DNA of 60,525 nucleotides from Lutibacter sp. GTDB lineage: Bacteria; Bacteroidota; Bacteroidia; Flavobacteriales; Flavobacteriaceae. The notes under the pieces are model-generated. The model was not told the DNA's origin, searched no databases, and saw only the letters and a program-made list of their open reading frames with translations. The position numbers were made by a program, and so were the translations under genes. Location of the stretch: positions 1-60,525 of the forward strand of contig NZ_JABDRI010000035.1 in the NCBI RefSeq assembly GCF_013041805.1, written 5' to 3'. Positions 52,511 through 60,525 of this stretch are shown here, in pieces; within the stretch, counting starts at the first letter, position 1; each line of letters opens with the position of its first letter.

Positions 52511-53587
52511 TTATAATACTTCACCCAATTCTTTAAGCTTTTCAGTATTTTCGGCTAGTTTTAATTCTTCTACAATTTTATGGATATCTCCGTTTATAAC
52601 ATTAGATAAGTCATACAGAGTTAATCCAATTCTATGTTCAGTAACTCGACCTTGTGGATAGTTATAAGTTCTAATTTTTGCAGATCGATCCCCACTAGCA
52701 ACCAACGAATTTCTTTTCGCTGAGTCAGCCGCTAACTTTTTCTCTAATTCTTGCTCATACAAACGAGAACGCAATACTTTCATTGCTTTTTCCTTGTTTT
52801 TATGTTGTGATTTTTGATCTTGACATTGCGCTACTAATCCAGTTGGAACGTGCGTTAAACGAACCGCTGAATACGTAGTATTCACAGATTGCCCTCCAGG
52901 ACCCGAAGAACAAAAATAATCTACTCTAATATCACTAGGTTTTAACTCTACATCAAACTCTTCAGCCTCTGGCAATACCATAACTGTTGCTGCTGAAGTA
53001 TGCACGCGTCCTTGAGTTTCTGTTTGCGGAACACGCTGTACACGATGCACGCCAGATTCAAACTTCATGTCTCCGTAAACATCGGAACCAGTTACACTAA
53101 ATATAATTTCTTTAAAACCTCCTGAAGTTCCCTCACTAATATCTTCTACTTCCGTTTTCCAGCCTTTATCAGAACAATATTTTGTATACATTCTGTACAA
53201 ATCACCTGCAAAAATACTTGCTTCATCTCCTCCAGTTCCCGCTCTTATTTCTACAATTACATTTTTAGCATCTTCAGGGTCTTTTGGAATTAACATAAAC
53301 TTAATATCATCTTCCAATTTTGGAATACGATTTGTAGCTTCTTCCAACTCTAATTTTGCCATTTCTGTCATTTCGGCATCAGAACCATCAGCTATAATTT
53401 CTTTAGCTTCTTCAATATTATTCAATAAAGATTCATATTCCTCAGCAATTTTCATCACTGCACTTAAATCTTTATATTCTTTATTTATTTTTATATAGCG
53501 TTTTTGATCTGTAATAATATCAGGTTGAATAATTAAATCTGATACTTCATCAAAACGTTGTTTTACTATTCTTAGCTTATCTAACAT
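52511..53587 (-). CDS. prfA: Peptide chain release factor 1
   Basis: The factor releases the finished chain at UAA and UAG codons. The protein has 358 residues. The GGQ motif at 231-233 ([18 protein letters not shown]) is intact. FAGDLYRMY and [15 protein letters not shown] mark the central domain, and [15 protein letters not shown] precedes the catalytic loop. The codon-recognition region is of the RF1 type ([13 protein letters not shown]-like [15 protein letters not shown] near the end is also family-typical). Absence of the RF2 programmed frameshift agrees with RF1. It lies 50 bases after the PurM-like gene but has its own TAAATTTG element at 53608-53615. Confidence 0.96.
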   Translation of the reverse strand: MLDKLRIVKQRFDEVSDLIIQPDIITDQKRYIKINKEYKDLSAVMKIAEEYESLLNNIEEAKEIIADGSDAEMTEMAKLELEEATNRIPKLEDDIKFMLIPKDPEDAKNVIVEIRAGTGGDEASIFAGDLYRMYTKYCSDKGWKTEVEDISEGTSGGFKEIIFSVTGSDVYGDMKFESGVHRVQRVPQTETQGRVHTSAATVMVLPEAEEFDVELKPSDIRVDYFCSSGPGGQSVNTTYSAVRLTHVPTGLVAQCQDQKSQHKNKEKAMKVLRSRLYEQELEKKLAADSAKRNSLVASGDRSAKIRTYNYPQGRVTEHRIGLTLYDLSNVINGDIHKIVEELKLAENTEKLKELGEVL

Positions 53588-53607
53588 CTTCTTTTTTAAT
53601 TGGATTG

Positions 53608-53615
53608 CAAATTTA
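53608..53615 (-). promoter_or_regulatory. -7 element for prfA
   Basis: On the minus strand it reads TAAATTTG, an exact TAnnTTTG, 20 bases before the prfA ATG, in the short gap after the PurM-like gene. Confidence 0.4.
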
Positions 53616-53637
53616 CAAATTTTAAACGATATAAGTT

Positions 53638-54816
53638 TTAATACTTAAAAGTTCCAAACTTACTTTTAATAGTTAATTTTTTAGTTTCAGAAGCTTCAAC
53701 TCTCCCTATAATTTGAGCATCAACATTAAAACTTTTAGAAATATTTATTATATCAGTTGCTATTTCAGCGGGAACATACAATTCCATTCTATGACCACAA
53801 TTAAAAACCTGATACATCTCCTTCCAATCAGTTTTAGACTGTTCTTGAATTAATTTAAAAAGTGGTGGTACTTCAAACATCGTATCTTTCACAATATGTA
53901 AATTATCTATAAAATGAAGAATTTTTGTTTGCGCTCCTCCACTGCAATGTACCATTCCATGAATATCTTTTGATGTAAATTTTTCCAAGACTGCTTTAAT
54001 AATTGGCGCATATGTCCGTGTTGGAGAAAGTACTAATTTTCCAGCATTTAGAGGAGAATTTTGTACCTCACCAGTTAATTTCATATTTCCAGAATATACT
54101 AATTCTTCAGGAACAGCTGCATCAAAACTTTCAGGATATTTTTCCGCTAAATACTTATGAAATACATCATGACGAGCTGATGTTAAGCCATTAGAACCCA
54201 TTCCTCCGTTATATTCTTTTTCATACGTTGCTTGACCGAAAGAAGCCAAACCAACAATTACGTCACCTGCCTTTATATTGGCATTATCAATAACATCTTC
54301 TCTTTTCATACGTGCTGTTACCGTAGAATCAACAATAATAGTTCTCACTAAATCACCAACATCAGCGGTTTCACCACCAGTTGAGTAAATCTCCACACCA
54401 AACTCTTTCAAATCTTGTAATAATTCTTCGGTACCATTAATAATTTCAGAAATTACCGCTCCTGGTATTAAGTTTTTATTTCGACCGATGGTTGAAGACA
54501 ATAAAATATTGTCAGTTGCACCTACACAAATTAAATCATCAATATTCATAATTAATGCATCTTGCGCAATGCCTTTCCAAACAGAAATATCTCCTGTTTC
54601 TTTCCAATACATATATGCTAAGGAAGATTTTGTACCTGCTCCATCTGCATGCATAATTAAACAGTAATTCTTATCGCCGGTTAAATAATCTGGAACAATT
54701 TTACAAAATGCTTTTGGAAATAATCCCTTGTTGACATTTTTTATAGCATTATGTACATCTTCTTTGGAAGCTGACACACCTCTTTGACTATACCTTTTAC
54801 TTATCTCTGAGCTCAT
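53638..54816 (-). CDS. purM: PurM-like AIR synthase (phosphoribosylformylglycinamidine cyclo-ligase)
   Basis: The protein has 392 residues. It has the PurM N-terminal ATP-binding domain ([57 protein letters not shown]) and C-terminal domain ([48 protein letters not shown]). In purine synthesis PurM closes the imidazole ring of AIR. Bacteroidota versions are a little longer than E. coli PurM (345 residues), and this branch is sometimes only named AIR synthase related protein, so the reaction is probable rather than certain. It has a TACTTTTG promoter element at 54840-54847, just downstream of the terminator of the curli operon. Confidence 0.85.
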   Translation of the reverse strand: MSSEISKRYSQRGVSASKEDVHNAIKNVNKGLFPKAFCKIVPDYLTGDKNYCLIMHADGAGTKSSLAYMYWKETGDISVWKGIAQDALIMNIDDLICVGATDNILLSSTIGRNKNLIPGAVISEIINGTEELLQDLKEFGVEIYSTGGETADVGDLVRTIIVDSTVTARMKREDVIDNANIKAGDVIVGLASFGQATYEKEYNGGMGSNGLTSARHDVFHKYLAEKYPESFDAAVPEELVYSGNMKLTGEVQNSPLNAGKLVLSPTRTYAPIIKAVLEKFTSKDIHGMVHCSGGAQTKILHFIDNLHIVKDTMFEVPPLFKLIQEQSKTDWKEMYQVFNCGHRMELYVPAEIATDIINISKSFNVDAQIIGRVEASETKKLTIKSKFGTFKY

Positions 54817-54839
54817 AATTACTATAATTTTATATGTTA

Positions 54840-54847
54840 CAAAAGTA
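54840..54847 (-). promoter_or_regulatory. -7 element for the purM-like gene
   Basis: On the minus strand it reads TACTTTTG, an exact TAnnTTTG, 23 bases before the ATG. The region that would hold a -33 element merges with the upstream terminator. Confidence 0.5.
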
Positions 54848-54871
54848 ATTTATCTTTTTAAATGATGAAAC

Positions 54872-54904
54872 AAAAAAGCCGAATGAAAATCATTCGGCTT
54901 TTTT
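54872..54904 (-). terminator. Intrinsic terminator of the curli operon
   Basis: Perfect 15-base arms AAAAAAGCCGAATGA and TCATTCGGCTTTTTT enclose an AAA loop, 14 bases after the stop of the last gene of the operon. Confidence 0.88.
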
Positions 54905-54918
54905 TATTATAAAATTTT

Positions 54919-56433
54919 TTATTCCCAATCTGGCATAATTGCATTTTGAAATAGTTCTATTCTATTATTATTTGTGTTAATACTATTTATATCCATCTTA
55001 TATATTGACTTCGAAGAAATACCATCATTAGAGGTATTTACAAAAATAACTTCTGCTTCATTTGGTGAAAATCGAGGATCTAAATCTAGCGTTCCTGAAT
55101 CTTTCAAAATAGAAATATCTGTAGCTACAGCGGTATCAAATTCATAAACGAATATTCTGGTATCTAATTGTCTATTACTTGAACTTTCAAATTCAGAAAC
55201 ATCATAGGTATATAGTAACAACTTTTTATCGACTGATAAATTAAGTCCTCCAGCAGCTCCATTCACTCCTGACAAAACAGTTGTTAATATAGTTCCTTCC
55301 AAATCAATGGTAAAAATAGAAACATTATACCCATCTAAATCATTTGTTTTCAGCGCAATCATAGTTCCGTCACTACTCCAATCACATTCTGAAATATAAC
55401 TTCCATCAACTGTTTGGTAAATTTGTTGTAAACCACTTCCATCTTTATTAATTATAAATAATTTATCATAATTAGGATACAATAATTGATCACCATTTGA
55501 AGACCAAGAGAAATCAAGCTCATTTAAATTAGTACCAGCAATAGGTACATCTGATGTAACTTGAAATACATTTGAGCCATTCTGATTCATTGTAAATAAA
55601 TGTGTTTCATTATTTGAAGTTCTTAAAAAAGCAATTAAGTTGGCTGCTTGATTTTTTCGAGGCCTCCAACTATTTTGATCTGAGGCGGTTAACTCTATTG
55701 TATCTTCCTGCAAAGAAGTGGCATCATTATAATTTGCTGAATATATTACACTGTTGTTATTAGTGTTTTTTTGAACATAGAGATATCTATTGTCTGGATC
55801 TACTTTTGTTTTAAAAGTGCTAACCGAGCTTAAAACTTCAGGGTTAATATCATCTGAAGCAGCAATTTGCCAAAAATATTTTACACCATACTTTAGATCC
55901 GAAATTACGTAGGTAGTATCAATAATATTTTCCATTGCGATAATATCATTATTAACATCATTCTTAATTTCTAATCGATATTCAATAGTATCGCCTTCAG
56001 GATCAGAAGAAGACCAAATTAACTCAACTGAAAGCTCTTGATCTTCTATGCCATCTGTAGGAGTTATTAAAATTGGAGTTGATGGCGCTCTATTTAAAGC
56101 TGTCTCCTCATCCATTTCAAAAATTACATTTACTTCTAAATCTGTTGTTACAGTTGCTGGTTCAAATGAGGTTAAATATCCTTCTTTAGTAGCACTAACT
56201 GAATAATCACCTGCTTCAACTCCACTAATGATAAAATATCCATCAACATCAGAAAATACTGTGTTATTTGATGGGCTTAAACTAATTTTAGCATTTTCAA
56301 TAGGGTCAAAACTATTTGATTCTACTACCCTACCAGTAATAGTTCCTTCACCAATAAAACCAGTGGTATCTTCACTGCAATTAACTAAAAAAATTAGTGA
56401 AAGTAATAGTATTAAATTATATTTATTTTTCAT
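54919..56433 (-). CDS. Lipoprotein with carboxypeptidase-regulatory-like, fibronectin-like and PD40 propeller domains, last gene of the curli operon
   Basis: The protein has 504 residues. The lipobox LVNC puts the lipidated Cys at 19. Residues about 31-110 are a carboxypeptidase-regulatory-like sandwich (TGRVVESNSFDPIENAKISL; DVDGYFIISGVEAGDYSVSATKEGY). Residues 113-210 are fibronectin type III-like (SVELIWSSSDPEGDTIEYRLEI; KYFWQIAASDD). Residues 220-500 carry TolB/PD40-type beta-propeller blades (NQAANLIAFLRTSN; LDFSWSSNGDQLLYPNYDKLFIINKDG; LDPRFSPNEAEVIFVNTSNDG). The gene starts 10 bases after csgG, so it is part of the operon. It has no counterpart in E. coli curli loci as I know them. A role in fibre anchoring or regulation is inferred. 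Confidence 0.85.
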   Translation of the reverse strand: MKNKYNLILLLSLIFLVNCSEDTTGFIGEGTITGRVVESNSFDPIENAKISLSPSNNTVFSDVDGYFIISGVEAGDYSVSATKEGYLTSFEPATVTTDLEVNVIFEMDEETALNRAPSTPILITPTDGIEDQELSVELIWSSSDPEGDTIEYRLEIKNDVNNDIIAMENIIDTTYVISDLKYGVKYFWQIAASDDINPEVLSSVSTFKTKVDPDNRYLYVQKNTNNNSVIYSANYNDATSLQEDTIELTASDQNSWRPRKNQAANLIAFLRTSNNETHLFTMNQNGSNVFQVTSDVPIAGTNLNELDFSWSSNGDQLLYPNYDKLFIINKDGSGLQQIYQTVDGSYISECDWSSDGTMIALKTNDLDGYNVSIFTIDLEGTILTTVLSGVNGAAGGLNLSVDKKLLLYTYDVSEFESSSNRQLDTRIFVYEFDTAVATDISILKDSGTLDLDPRFSPNEAEVIFVNTSNDGISSKSIYKMDINSINTNNNRIELFQNAIMPDWE

Positions 56434-56443
56434 ATCCTACTTT

Positions 56444-57841
56444 TTATTCAAACATTACAGATTTTACTTTTTCATATGGTTTTCCAAAATAAAAATTTAA
56501 GCCTAAACCAATTTTATAATAGGCATCGTTCCATTTTCCTTGCACTAAGCGATCCATATCATCTGTGAGAAGAATATTTTGCTCAGCGAAAATTTTAATT
56601 CCTAAATTCTTTTTAGGTAAATACTCAATTCCTCCCCCAAACTGGAATTTTAAAGAATCGAAATAGTTAATTACTTTATTATTAGAAACAGCACCAAAAC
56701 CTGCATATACAAAAGGTGAAATATTATCATATGGCAGTATATCATATCCAACATTTATATCTATTGAAAGGAACTGATCTTTAAAATTATTTTTATTTTC
56801 CAGTTCAAAATAACTTGCTCCAAGGTTTATATTAAATCCGGGCTTCTTAAAATATAATTTTAAAGAAGCATTTACTCCTAACTTTTCAATTGCATCTCCG
56901 TAATCGTTATTAGGAACCACCATAGCTCCTTCTATATTTACAGCTGCCTTTCCTCTCCTATCTTCAAGTTTTCTATCGTATAAAGCTGTTGATTCCGCTT
57001 CCTCCTTCTCAATTAAGTATTGTTCTTTTACCAAATTAACAGTTGCATCACCACCTTTAGTTTGCCATAAACCATCAATAATACCTTCCACAATTAAAAG
57101 CTCTACAGCTTTATCAATTGCTTCTTTTACAGCTAATTGAGCAGGCTCGTTTTTAGTAACACCTGTTTCTACTTCTAATAATCTTTTAACGTTTACGTAT
57201 CTAAATAAATTAGCAGAAATGCCTTGAGATAAGATTGTTTTTGAAACATACACATTTTTTAATATTCTACCACTTGATGTAGAAACAGCTCTTAAATAAA
57301 TTGTTATTCTATCTTCTCTATATTCAGCTGCACCACCAACTCCAAAATACCTTGCCCCTGAGCCCCCTGTAATTATATTTGAATCATACGATACAACTCC
57401 TCCCTCTAATATTATTCCAGCAAACAATAACGGTGGCATAGATGCGGTTTGATTTTGATTGGCATCTTTGGCATATTCCTGACGCGTAGATCTAATTATT
57501 TGGCGTTCATTTAATAAATTTCCAATATTTTCTCTTTCGATAGGTTGAAACCATTTAGATTCTTCTAATGATTTTAATAAAATTGAAGTTCCTCCTTGTG
57601 TAACAGCCGTGCTGAATGTTGAACCGTTTTCTACTAATTTATATTGACCTGTTTGATCTCTAAACTTATAGACACCGACAATAGTTTCATTCAATGGCAT
57701 TATCGTATCTAGTATACTTTTTCTTGAAGTACTTTCTCCTATGCGTGCTTTACCTGTATTAAAAGGTTGGTTTAAATAGGTACCACAGCTAGTTAAAATT
57801 AATAAAACGGTCCAAATAAAAAATTGGAAATACTTTCTCAT
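56444..57841 (-). CDS. csgG: Curli secretion channel CsgG with extra C-terminal barrel-like domain
   Basis: CsgG is the outer-membrane lipoprotein pore that exports curli subunits. The lipobox LTSC places the lipidated Cys at 19. The CsgG domain (about 20-265) shows VGVYKFRDQTGQYK, FQPIERENIGNLLNERQIIR, LLFAGIILEGGVVSYDSN, the GARYFGVGGAAEYREDRITIYLRAV hairpin, VSTSSGRILKNVYVSKTI, and KEAIDKAVELLIVEGI. E. coli CsgG ends near 277 residues; here about 190 more follow. They are made of alternating strands (FVYAGFGAVSN; FFEQNILL-like KIFAEQNILL; YYKIGLGLNFYFGK) resembling an eight-stranded outer-membrane barrel. The gene lies between csgF (20 bases) and the lipoprotein gene (10 bases). Confidence 0.94.
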   Translation of the reverse strand: MRKYFQFFIWTVLLILTSCGTYLNQPFNTGKARIGESTSRKSILDTIMPLNETIVGVYKFRDQTGQYKLVENGSTFSTAVTQGGTSILLKSLEESKWFQPIERENIGNLLNERQIIRSTRQEYAKDANQNQTASMPPLLFAGIILEGGVVSYDSNIITGGSGARYFGVGGAAEYREDRITIYLRAVSTSSGRILKNVYVSKTILSQGISANLFRYVNVKRLLEVETGVTKNEPAQLAVKEAIDKAVELLIVEGIIDGLWQTKGGDATVNLVKEQYLIEKEEAESTALYDRKLEDRRGKAAVNIEGAMVVPNNDYGDAIEKLGVNASLKLYFKKPGFNINLGASYFELENKNNFKDQFLSIDINVGYDILPYDNISPFVYAGFGAVSNNKVINYFDSLKFQFGGGIEYLPKKNLGIKIFAEQNILLTDDMDRLVQGKWNDAYYKIGLGLNFYFGKPYEKVKSVMFE

Positions 57842-57861
57842 AAGTTAAGGGTTTCTTATAT

Positions 57862-58272
57862 TTAATTAGGTATAGTTATTTGTGTCTGCTCCCCTGTTAT
57901 TGTATCCAATATATTTACAGACAGCCCATTATTTGAAGGAGTTACTTCTACAACTAACGAACCGAAAACGAAGGTACCTACTGATAATGACTGATCACCA
58001 AACTGTTGTTGAAATAAATCTTGTGATAGTGAATTTAGCAATTGTCTATTTAAGCTTTCTGTGAAATTCTCTAAATCTGTGGCTTGAGTAAAATCAAAGC
58101 CCGAATCTTCTTCAAAACTATTTTGAGCATTTGCCGAAGCTAATAACTGTTGATAATTAAAGGTATCTCCTCCAAAAAAAGGATTAATAGGCTTATATAC
58201 AATGTTTTGCGAAAATACAAAACTCGAAATACAAACAAAACTCACGGTAAAAACAAATTTCAACTTTTTCAT
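57862..58272 (-). CDS. csgF: Curli assembly protein CsgF
   Basis: The protein has 136 residues. A signal peptide (about 1-21, ending VFSQ) leads straight into the family's hallmark NIVYKPINPFFGGDTFNYQQLLASANAQN, corresponding to the E. coli CsgF N-terminal plug that inserts into the CsgG pore. A variable helical part follows, then a C-terminal beta region (GTFVFGSLVVEVTPSNNGLSVNILD). CsgF couples secretion to nucleation at the cell surface. It sits between csgE (21 bases) and csgG (20 bases). Confidence 0.95.
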   Translation of the reverse strand: MKKLKFVFTVSFVCISSFVFSQNIVYKPINPFFGGDTFNYQQLLASANAQNSFEEDSGFDFTQATDLENFTESLNRQLLNSLSQDLFQQQFGDQSLSVGTFVFGSLVVEVTPSNNGLSVNILDTITGEQTQITIPN

Positions 58273-58293
58273 ATTTAAATGTACTAATTTTAA

Positions 58294-59022
58294 TTATATC
58301 CTGCTATTTCTAAACAACATCTTTCTCTGTTTAGAATATTGACTTAAATTTTGCAACGTAATTTTAACATTTGATTTTAAGTATTCCTCATCTGGTTTAG
58401 ATATAAATTCATGAATAATTCTATCATCTACTTTTACAGATATGATACTGCTTGTGGCAAAATATGGCTTTTCAGTAATGGTAATTATAAATGGATATTG
58501 CGTTCCAGAATTTAAATAATCCTGATAAAAATAATCGTGAAAATCCTTTCCAATTTTTGTAATCACCTCATCAACTACAATTCCTTTTAGCTCAAAATCA
58601 ACTTCTCGTACAACGCTTTTTTCAATTTGCTGTTGTTTTTGAGGAAGTATATAGATAGAATCTTTTGCTATTAATTTATCTTCTTGTTTTATAAATAAAT
58701 AGATACGCAACTCTTCATCAGCATCTTTATTTAAACGAATTTCAGAAAGAGTTTTACTTTCTCCAGGATTTAATGAAAATTCACCTTCTTGTCTATTATT
58801 AGAATAATTTCCTGATGCAGTTTTTTTTAAAGCTAATAAATTATAAAATAAATTATTTTTAAAAAGTGGTTCTTCATTTTCAACCTGCGCTTTTATCAAA
58901 ATTAAATTATCTGATTCTTGAATATTAATTCTACCTGTAACCGTCTCATTCAATTGAGAATAAACTTGATTAAAAGACAACAATAAACAACATAAAATAA
59001 TATGTATTTTTAGTTGGCCCAT
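58294..59022 (-). CDS. csgE: CsgE with an N-terminal CsgH-like domain
   Basis: The protein has 242 residues, about twice E. coli CsgE. After a signal peptide (about 1-22, ending VYSQ), residues 24-120 form a beta-sandwich with NYSNNRQEGEFSLNPGESKTLSEI, the pattern I associate with the CsgH curli chaperone (Ser-rich loop, then GxFSLxxGE). Residues about 138-232 are CsgE: KGIVVDEVITKIGKDFHDYFYQDY, ITITEKPYFATSSIISVKVDD, SKPDEEYLKSNVKITLQNL. CsgE delivers CsgA to the CsgG pore, and CsgH prevents early fibrillation. Here the two activities appear fused. The gene begins three bases after csgB. Confidence 0.9.
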   Translation of the reverse strand: MGQLKIHIILCCLLLSFNQVYSQLNETVTGRINIQESDNLILIKAQVENEEPLFKNNLFYNLLALKKTASGNYSNNRQEGEFSLNPGESKTLSEIRLNKDADEELRIYLFIKQEDKLIAKDSIYILPQKQQQIEKSVVREVDFELKGIVVDEVITKIGKDFHDYFYQDYLNSGTQYPFIITITEKPYFATSSIISVKVDDRIIHEFISKPDEEYLKSNVKITLQNLSQYSKQRKMLFRNSRI

Positions 59023-59025
59023 AGC

Positions 59026-59487
59026 CTAATAATTCTTTATAATTAAGGTTTTAAAATTAGATTTTTGAAAAATACTAATATTGTTAATAATAGAATTTTC
59101 TCCATAAATTTGAAGATTATTAGCATTCCCTTGTTGTACAATATTAAAATTGGAAGGTGTATTGTTGTAGTAATTAATAAAATTATAATAATTGTTATTC
59201 CCTAATTGATTAACTGTTTGAGAATCACCACCTTTTTGTTTAATATCAATTTGATTGTTATTACCTACCTGATTTAAACTTACAAAATTATTTTGTGATT
59301 GTAATCTATTTGAAGTTGTTTTAGCATTATTTTCGAACAAAGAAGACTCTTTATTTAATTGAAAATATTGATTTATGATATACGTATTTTCATCTGTAAG
59401 TTCCTGAGCATTTCCATTAAAAAATGTAAAACTAAGGATAAAAAGGAATAATATTGTTTTGTGAGGATTTACCATAGTAAAAATCAT
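59026..59487 (-). CDS. csgB: Minor curlin (nucleator-like) CsgB
   Basis: The protein has 153 residues. A signal peptide (about 1-27, ending GNAQ) precedes a short linker and curlin repeats of the NxxxxxQxGxNN kind: FVSLNQVGNNNQIDIKQKGGDSQTVNQLGNNNY, FNIVQQGNANNLQI, then ISIFQKSNFKTLIIKN. The final unit is basic and hydrophobic, as in E. coli CsgB, whose last repeat anchors the nucleator to the cell. Only about five repeats and a position directly after csgA suggest the nucleator role. A second in-frame ATG at 59475 is an equally possible start. A terminator-like hairpin separates it from csgA. Confidence 0.86.
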   Translation of the reverse strand: MIFTMVNPHKTILFLFILSFTFFNGNAQELTDENTYIINQYFQLNKESSLFENNAKTTSNRLQSQNNFVSLNQVGNNNQIDIKQKGGDSQTVNQLGNNNYYNFINYYNNTPSNFNIVQQGNANNLQIYGENSIINNISIFQKSNFKTLIIKNY

Positions 59488-59513
59488 TTTCAGATTATAT
59501 CAAATATAAGAAA

Positions 59514-59538
59514 AAAAAGGGGAATTATTCCCCTTTTT
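59514..59538 (-). terminator. Hairpin between csgA and csgB (possible partial terminator)
   Basis: Perfect 11-base arms AAAAAGGGGAA and TTCCCCTTTTT enclose a TTA loop, with further T bases beyond on the minus strand. It lies in the 111-base gap after csgA, 61 bases beyond the csgA stop. Confidence 0.75.
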
Positions 59539-59598
59539 ACATATAATTTAAACTGGTTCAAATAAAATATTTACAGACAGTTTTTAATTTGGAGGCTG

Positions 59599-60525
59599 CT
59601 AATTATTAATACCAACACTATTTTGCTGAACACAAGCAGTATTATTATTACCCATTTGGTTTATATAACTTAAATTCCAACTAGATCCTGTGCTATTTGC
59701 TGTTTGAATAACAGATGATCTATTGCCCATTCCATTTTGATATACATCGCTATAATTTGCACCAGTAGTACCTTCAGTTTGAGTTAAACAGTTCTTGTTA
59801 CCAGTTCCTATTTGCATTACGTCAGATATGTTAGTTATCAAACCAGAAGCATTATAAGACCCTGCAATTTGAGTTTCTGAAGACATATTTCCATTACCTC
59901 TTTGTTCTGTTTCTGCATCATTAAAACTACCATTTTGAGTTTGATTTACAGTATTAGAATCTCCAATTTGTAGAACGTCAGCTCTACTTCCTGCTGCCTG
60001 ATCACTTCCAGATGATTGATATTGAATCACATCATTATAATTACCAATTGAATTAGAATTTGCCCAGTTATTATCATAATACTGAGTTTGTGACGAACCA
60101 TTATCTGTACCTATTTGATTAGATTTAGCATAATTAGTTTCAGCATATCCTGCACCAACTAATTGTTTAGCATAATTTAGACTACCTTCTTGCCAAACTA
60201 TATTGGTATTATGGTCTCCTAACTGATCAATATCTGAATAGTTATTACTTCCTTCTTGATATACCCAAGCTTGATTATATGATCCTCCAATGCCTAATTG
60301 ACTTGCAGCCCCATCTTGATCCACTTCACTGTAATTACCTGTTCCAAATTGATTTACACGTGCAAGGTTTCTCATACCATCTTGATCAATATTACTTAGG
60401 TTACTATCTCCTCCGTAACGCACTCTTTCAACTTGTTCTAATTCACAGTCATCACATTCAGCCCAAGTTCTAGGACCCTGTTGTGCAAAAAGTGCAGTTG
60501 TTGCGCATAGCATAGCCATGCTTAA
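59599..60525 (-). CDS. csgA: Major curlin CsgA-like fibre subunit (5' end cut by right edge)
   Basis: The start lies beyond the window; the visible part begins inside the signal peptide (LSMAMLCATTALFAQQ). The mature chain has an N-terminal segment with CDDC, then about fifteen imperfect curlin repeats of roughly 11-22 residues with the N-x(5)-Q core: NLARVNQFGTGNYSEVDQDG, NNYSDIDQLGDHNTNIVWQEG, SNTVNQTQNGSFNDAETEQR and so on to NNTACVQQNSVGINN. Repeats of this kind stack as a beta-helix amyloid. It is longer than E. coli CsgA (five repeats). It has four mature cysteines, unusual for curlins. First visible gene of the csg operon; its promoter is off-window. Confidence 0.93.
   Translation of the reverse strand, partial: LSMAMLCATTALFAQQGPRTWAECDDCELEQVERVRYGGDSNLSNIDQDGMRNLARVNQFGTGNYSEVDQDGAASQLGIGGSYNQAWVYQEGSNNYSDIDQLGDHNTNIVWQEGSLNYAKQLVGAGYAETNYAKSNQIGTDNGSSQTQYYDNNWANSNSIGNYNDVIQYQSSGSDQAAGSRADVLQIGDSNTVNQTQNGSFNDAETEQRGNGNMSSETQIAGSYNASGLITNISDVMQIGTGNKNCLTQTEGTTGANYSDVYQNGMGNRSSVIQTANSTGSSWNLSYINQMGNNNTACVQQNSVGINN

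Noticed and set aside
59599-60525. Regular repeats at the right edge considered as a CRISPR array or DNA repeat
   Set aside because: The repeats are imperfect at DNA level, of variable length, and in frame as curlin protein repeats.

Overview
The window is AT-rich chromosomal DNA from a member of the Bacteroidota, most likely a free-living, probably marine, Flavobacteriaceae bacterium. Four things point there: GLPGLI, DUF6090 and DUF4407 proteins; a mevalonate (not MEP) isoprenoid route with a GYDIA-type GHMP kinase; curli genes of Bacteroidota type; and promoters of the TTTG-N18/19-TAnnTTTG kind in place of the E. coli consensus. I see no phage, plasmid, insertion sequence, CRISPR array or rRNA operon. 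The accessory feel comes from surface proteins and a few decayed genes.

Layout. 1-2.7 kb: the tail of a histidine kinase, a DUF6090 membrane protein, a nitrilase, and a 24-codon remnant of a second DUF6090 gene. 2.7-6.3 kb: a GLPGLI protein and its outer-membrane beta-barrel partner. 6.4-12.7 kb (minus strand): a small acidic protein, a 23S-type pseudouridine synthase, a UbiA-type prenyltransferase, mevalonate kinase, diphosphomevalonate decarboxylase and a LytS/LytR-like two-component pair. 12.9-15.5 kb (plus): a short ExbB-like protein, an esterase with a TPR-like tail, thiamine pyrophosphokinase and a small conserved protein. 15.5-19.0 kb (minus): HMG-CoA reductase, GYDIA GHMP kinase and a flavoprotein, tightly coupled. 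19.1-27.1 kb (plus): DPP IV-like peptidase, three POT-family peptide transporters and a secreted thioredoxin, which together look like a peptide-scavenging block. 27.1-32.5 kb: ComEC, a DUF302-like secreted protein, lpxB, a small membrane protein and surE. 32.7-42.6 kb (plus): a tail-specific protease, two large secreted proteins that share a cysteine-rich module, a thioesterase, an anchored nuclease and a small basic secreted protein. 42.7-49.3 kb: a decayed gene, a multi-PAS hybrid kinase, a small secreted protein, tRNA-Leu(TAG), an M20 dipeptidase and a PhnA-like protein. 49.6-54.8 kb: DUF4407 protein, ABC-F ATPase, prfA and a PurM-like protein. 54.9-60.5 kb (minus): a curli operon, csgA-csgB-csgE-csgF-csgG-lipoprotein, with csgA cut by the right edge.

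How the genes work together. The two isoprenoid clusters supply HMG-CoA reductase and the later mevalonate steps, and the neighbouring prenyltransferase may use the product. DPP IV, the POT carriers and perhaps the M20 dipeptidase form a route for peptide uptake and breakdown. The curli operon should build an amyloid surface fibre: CsgA and CsgB are subunits, CsgE and CsgF chaperone or couple them, and CsgG is the pore. The most unusual items are the CsgH-like/CsgE fusion, the CsgG with an added C-terminal barrel-like domain, the PD40 lipoprotein at the end of that operon, and the two adjacent secreted proteins with a shared cysteine module I do not recognise.
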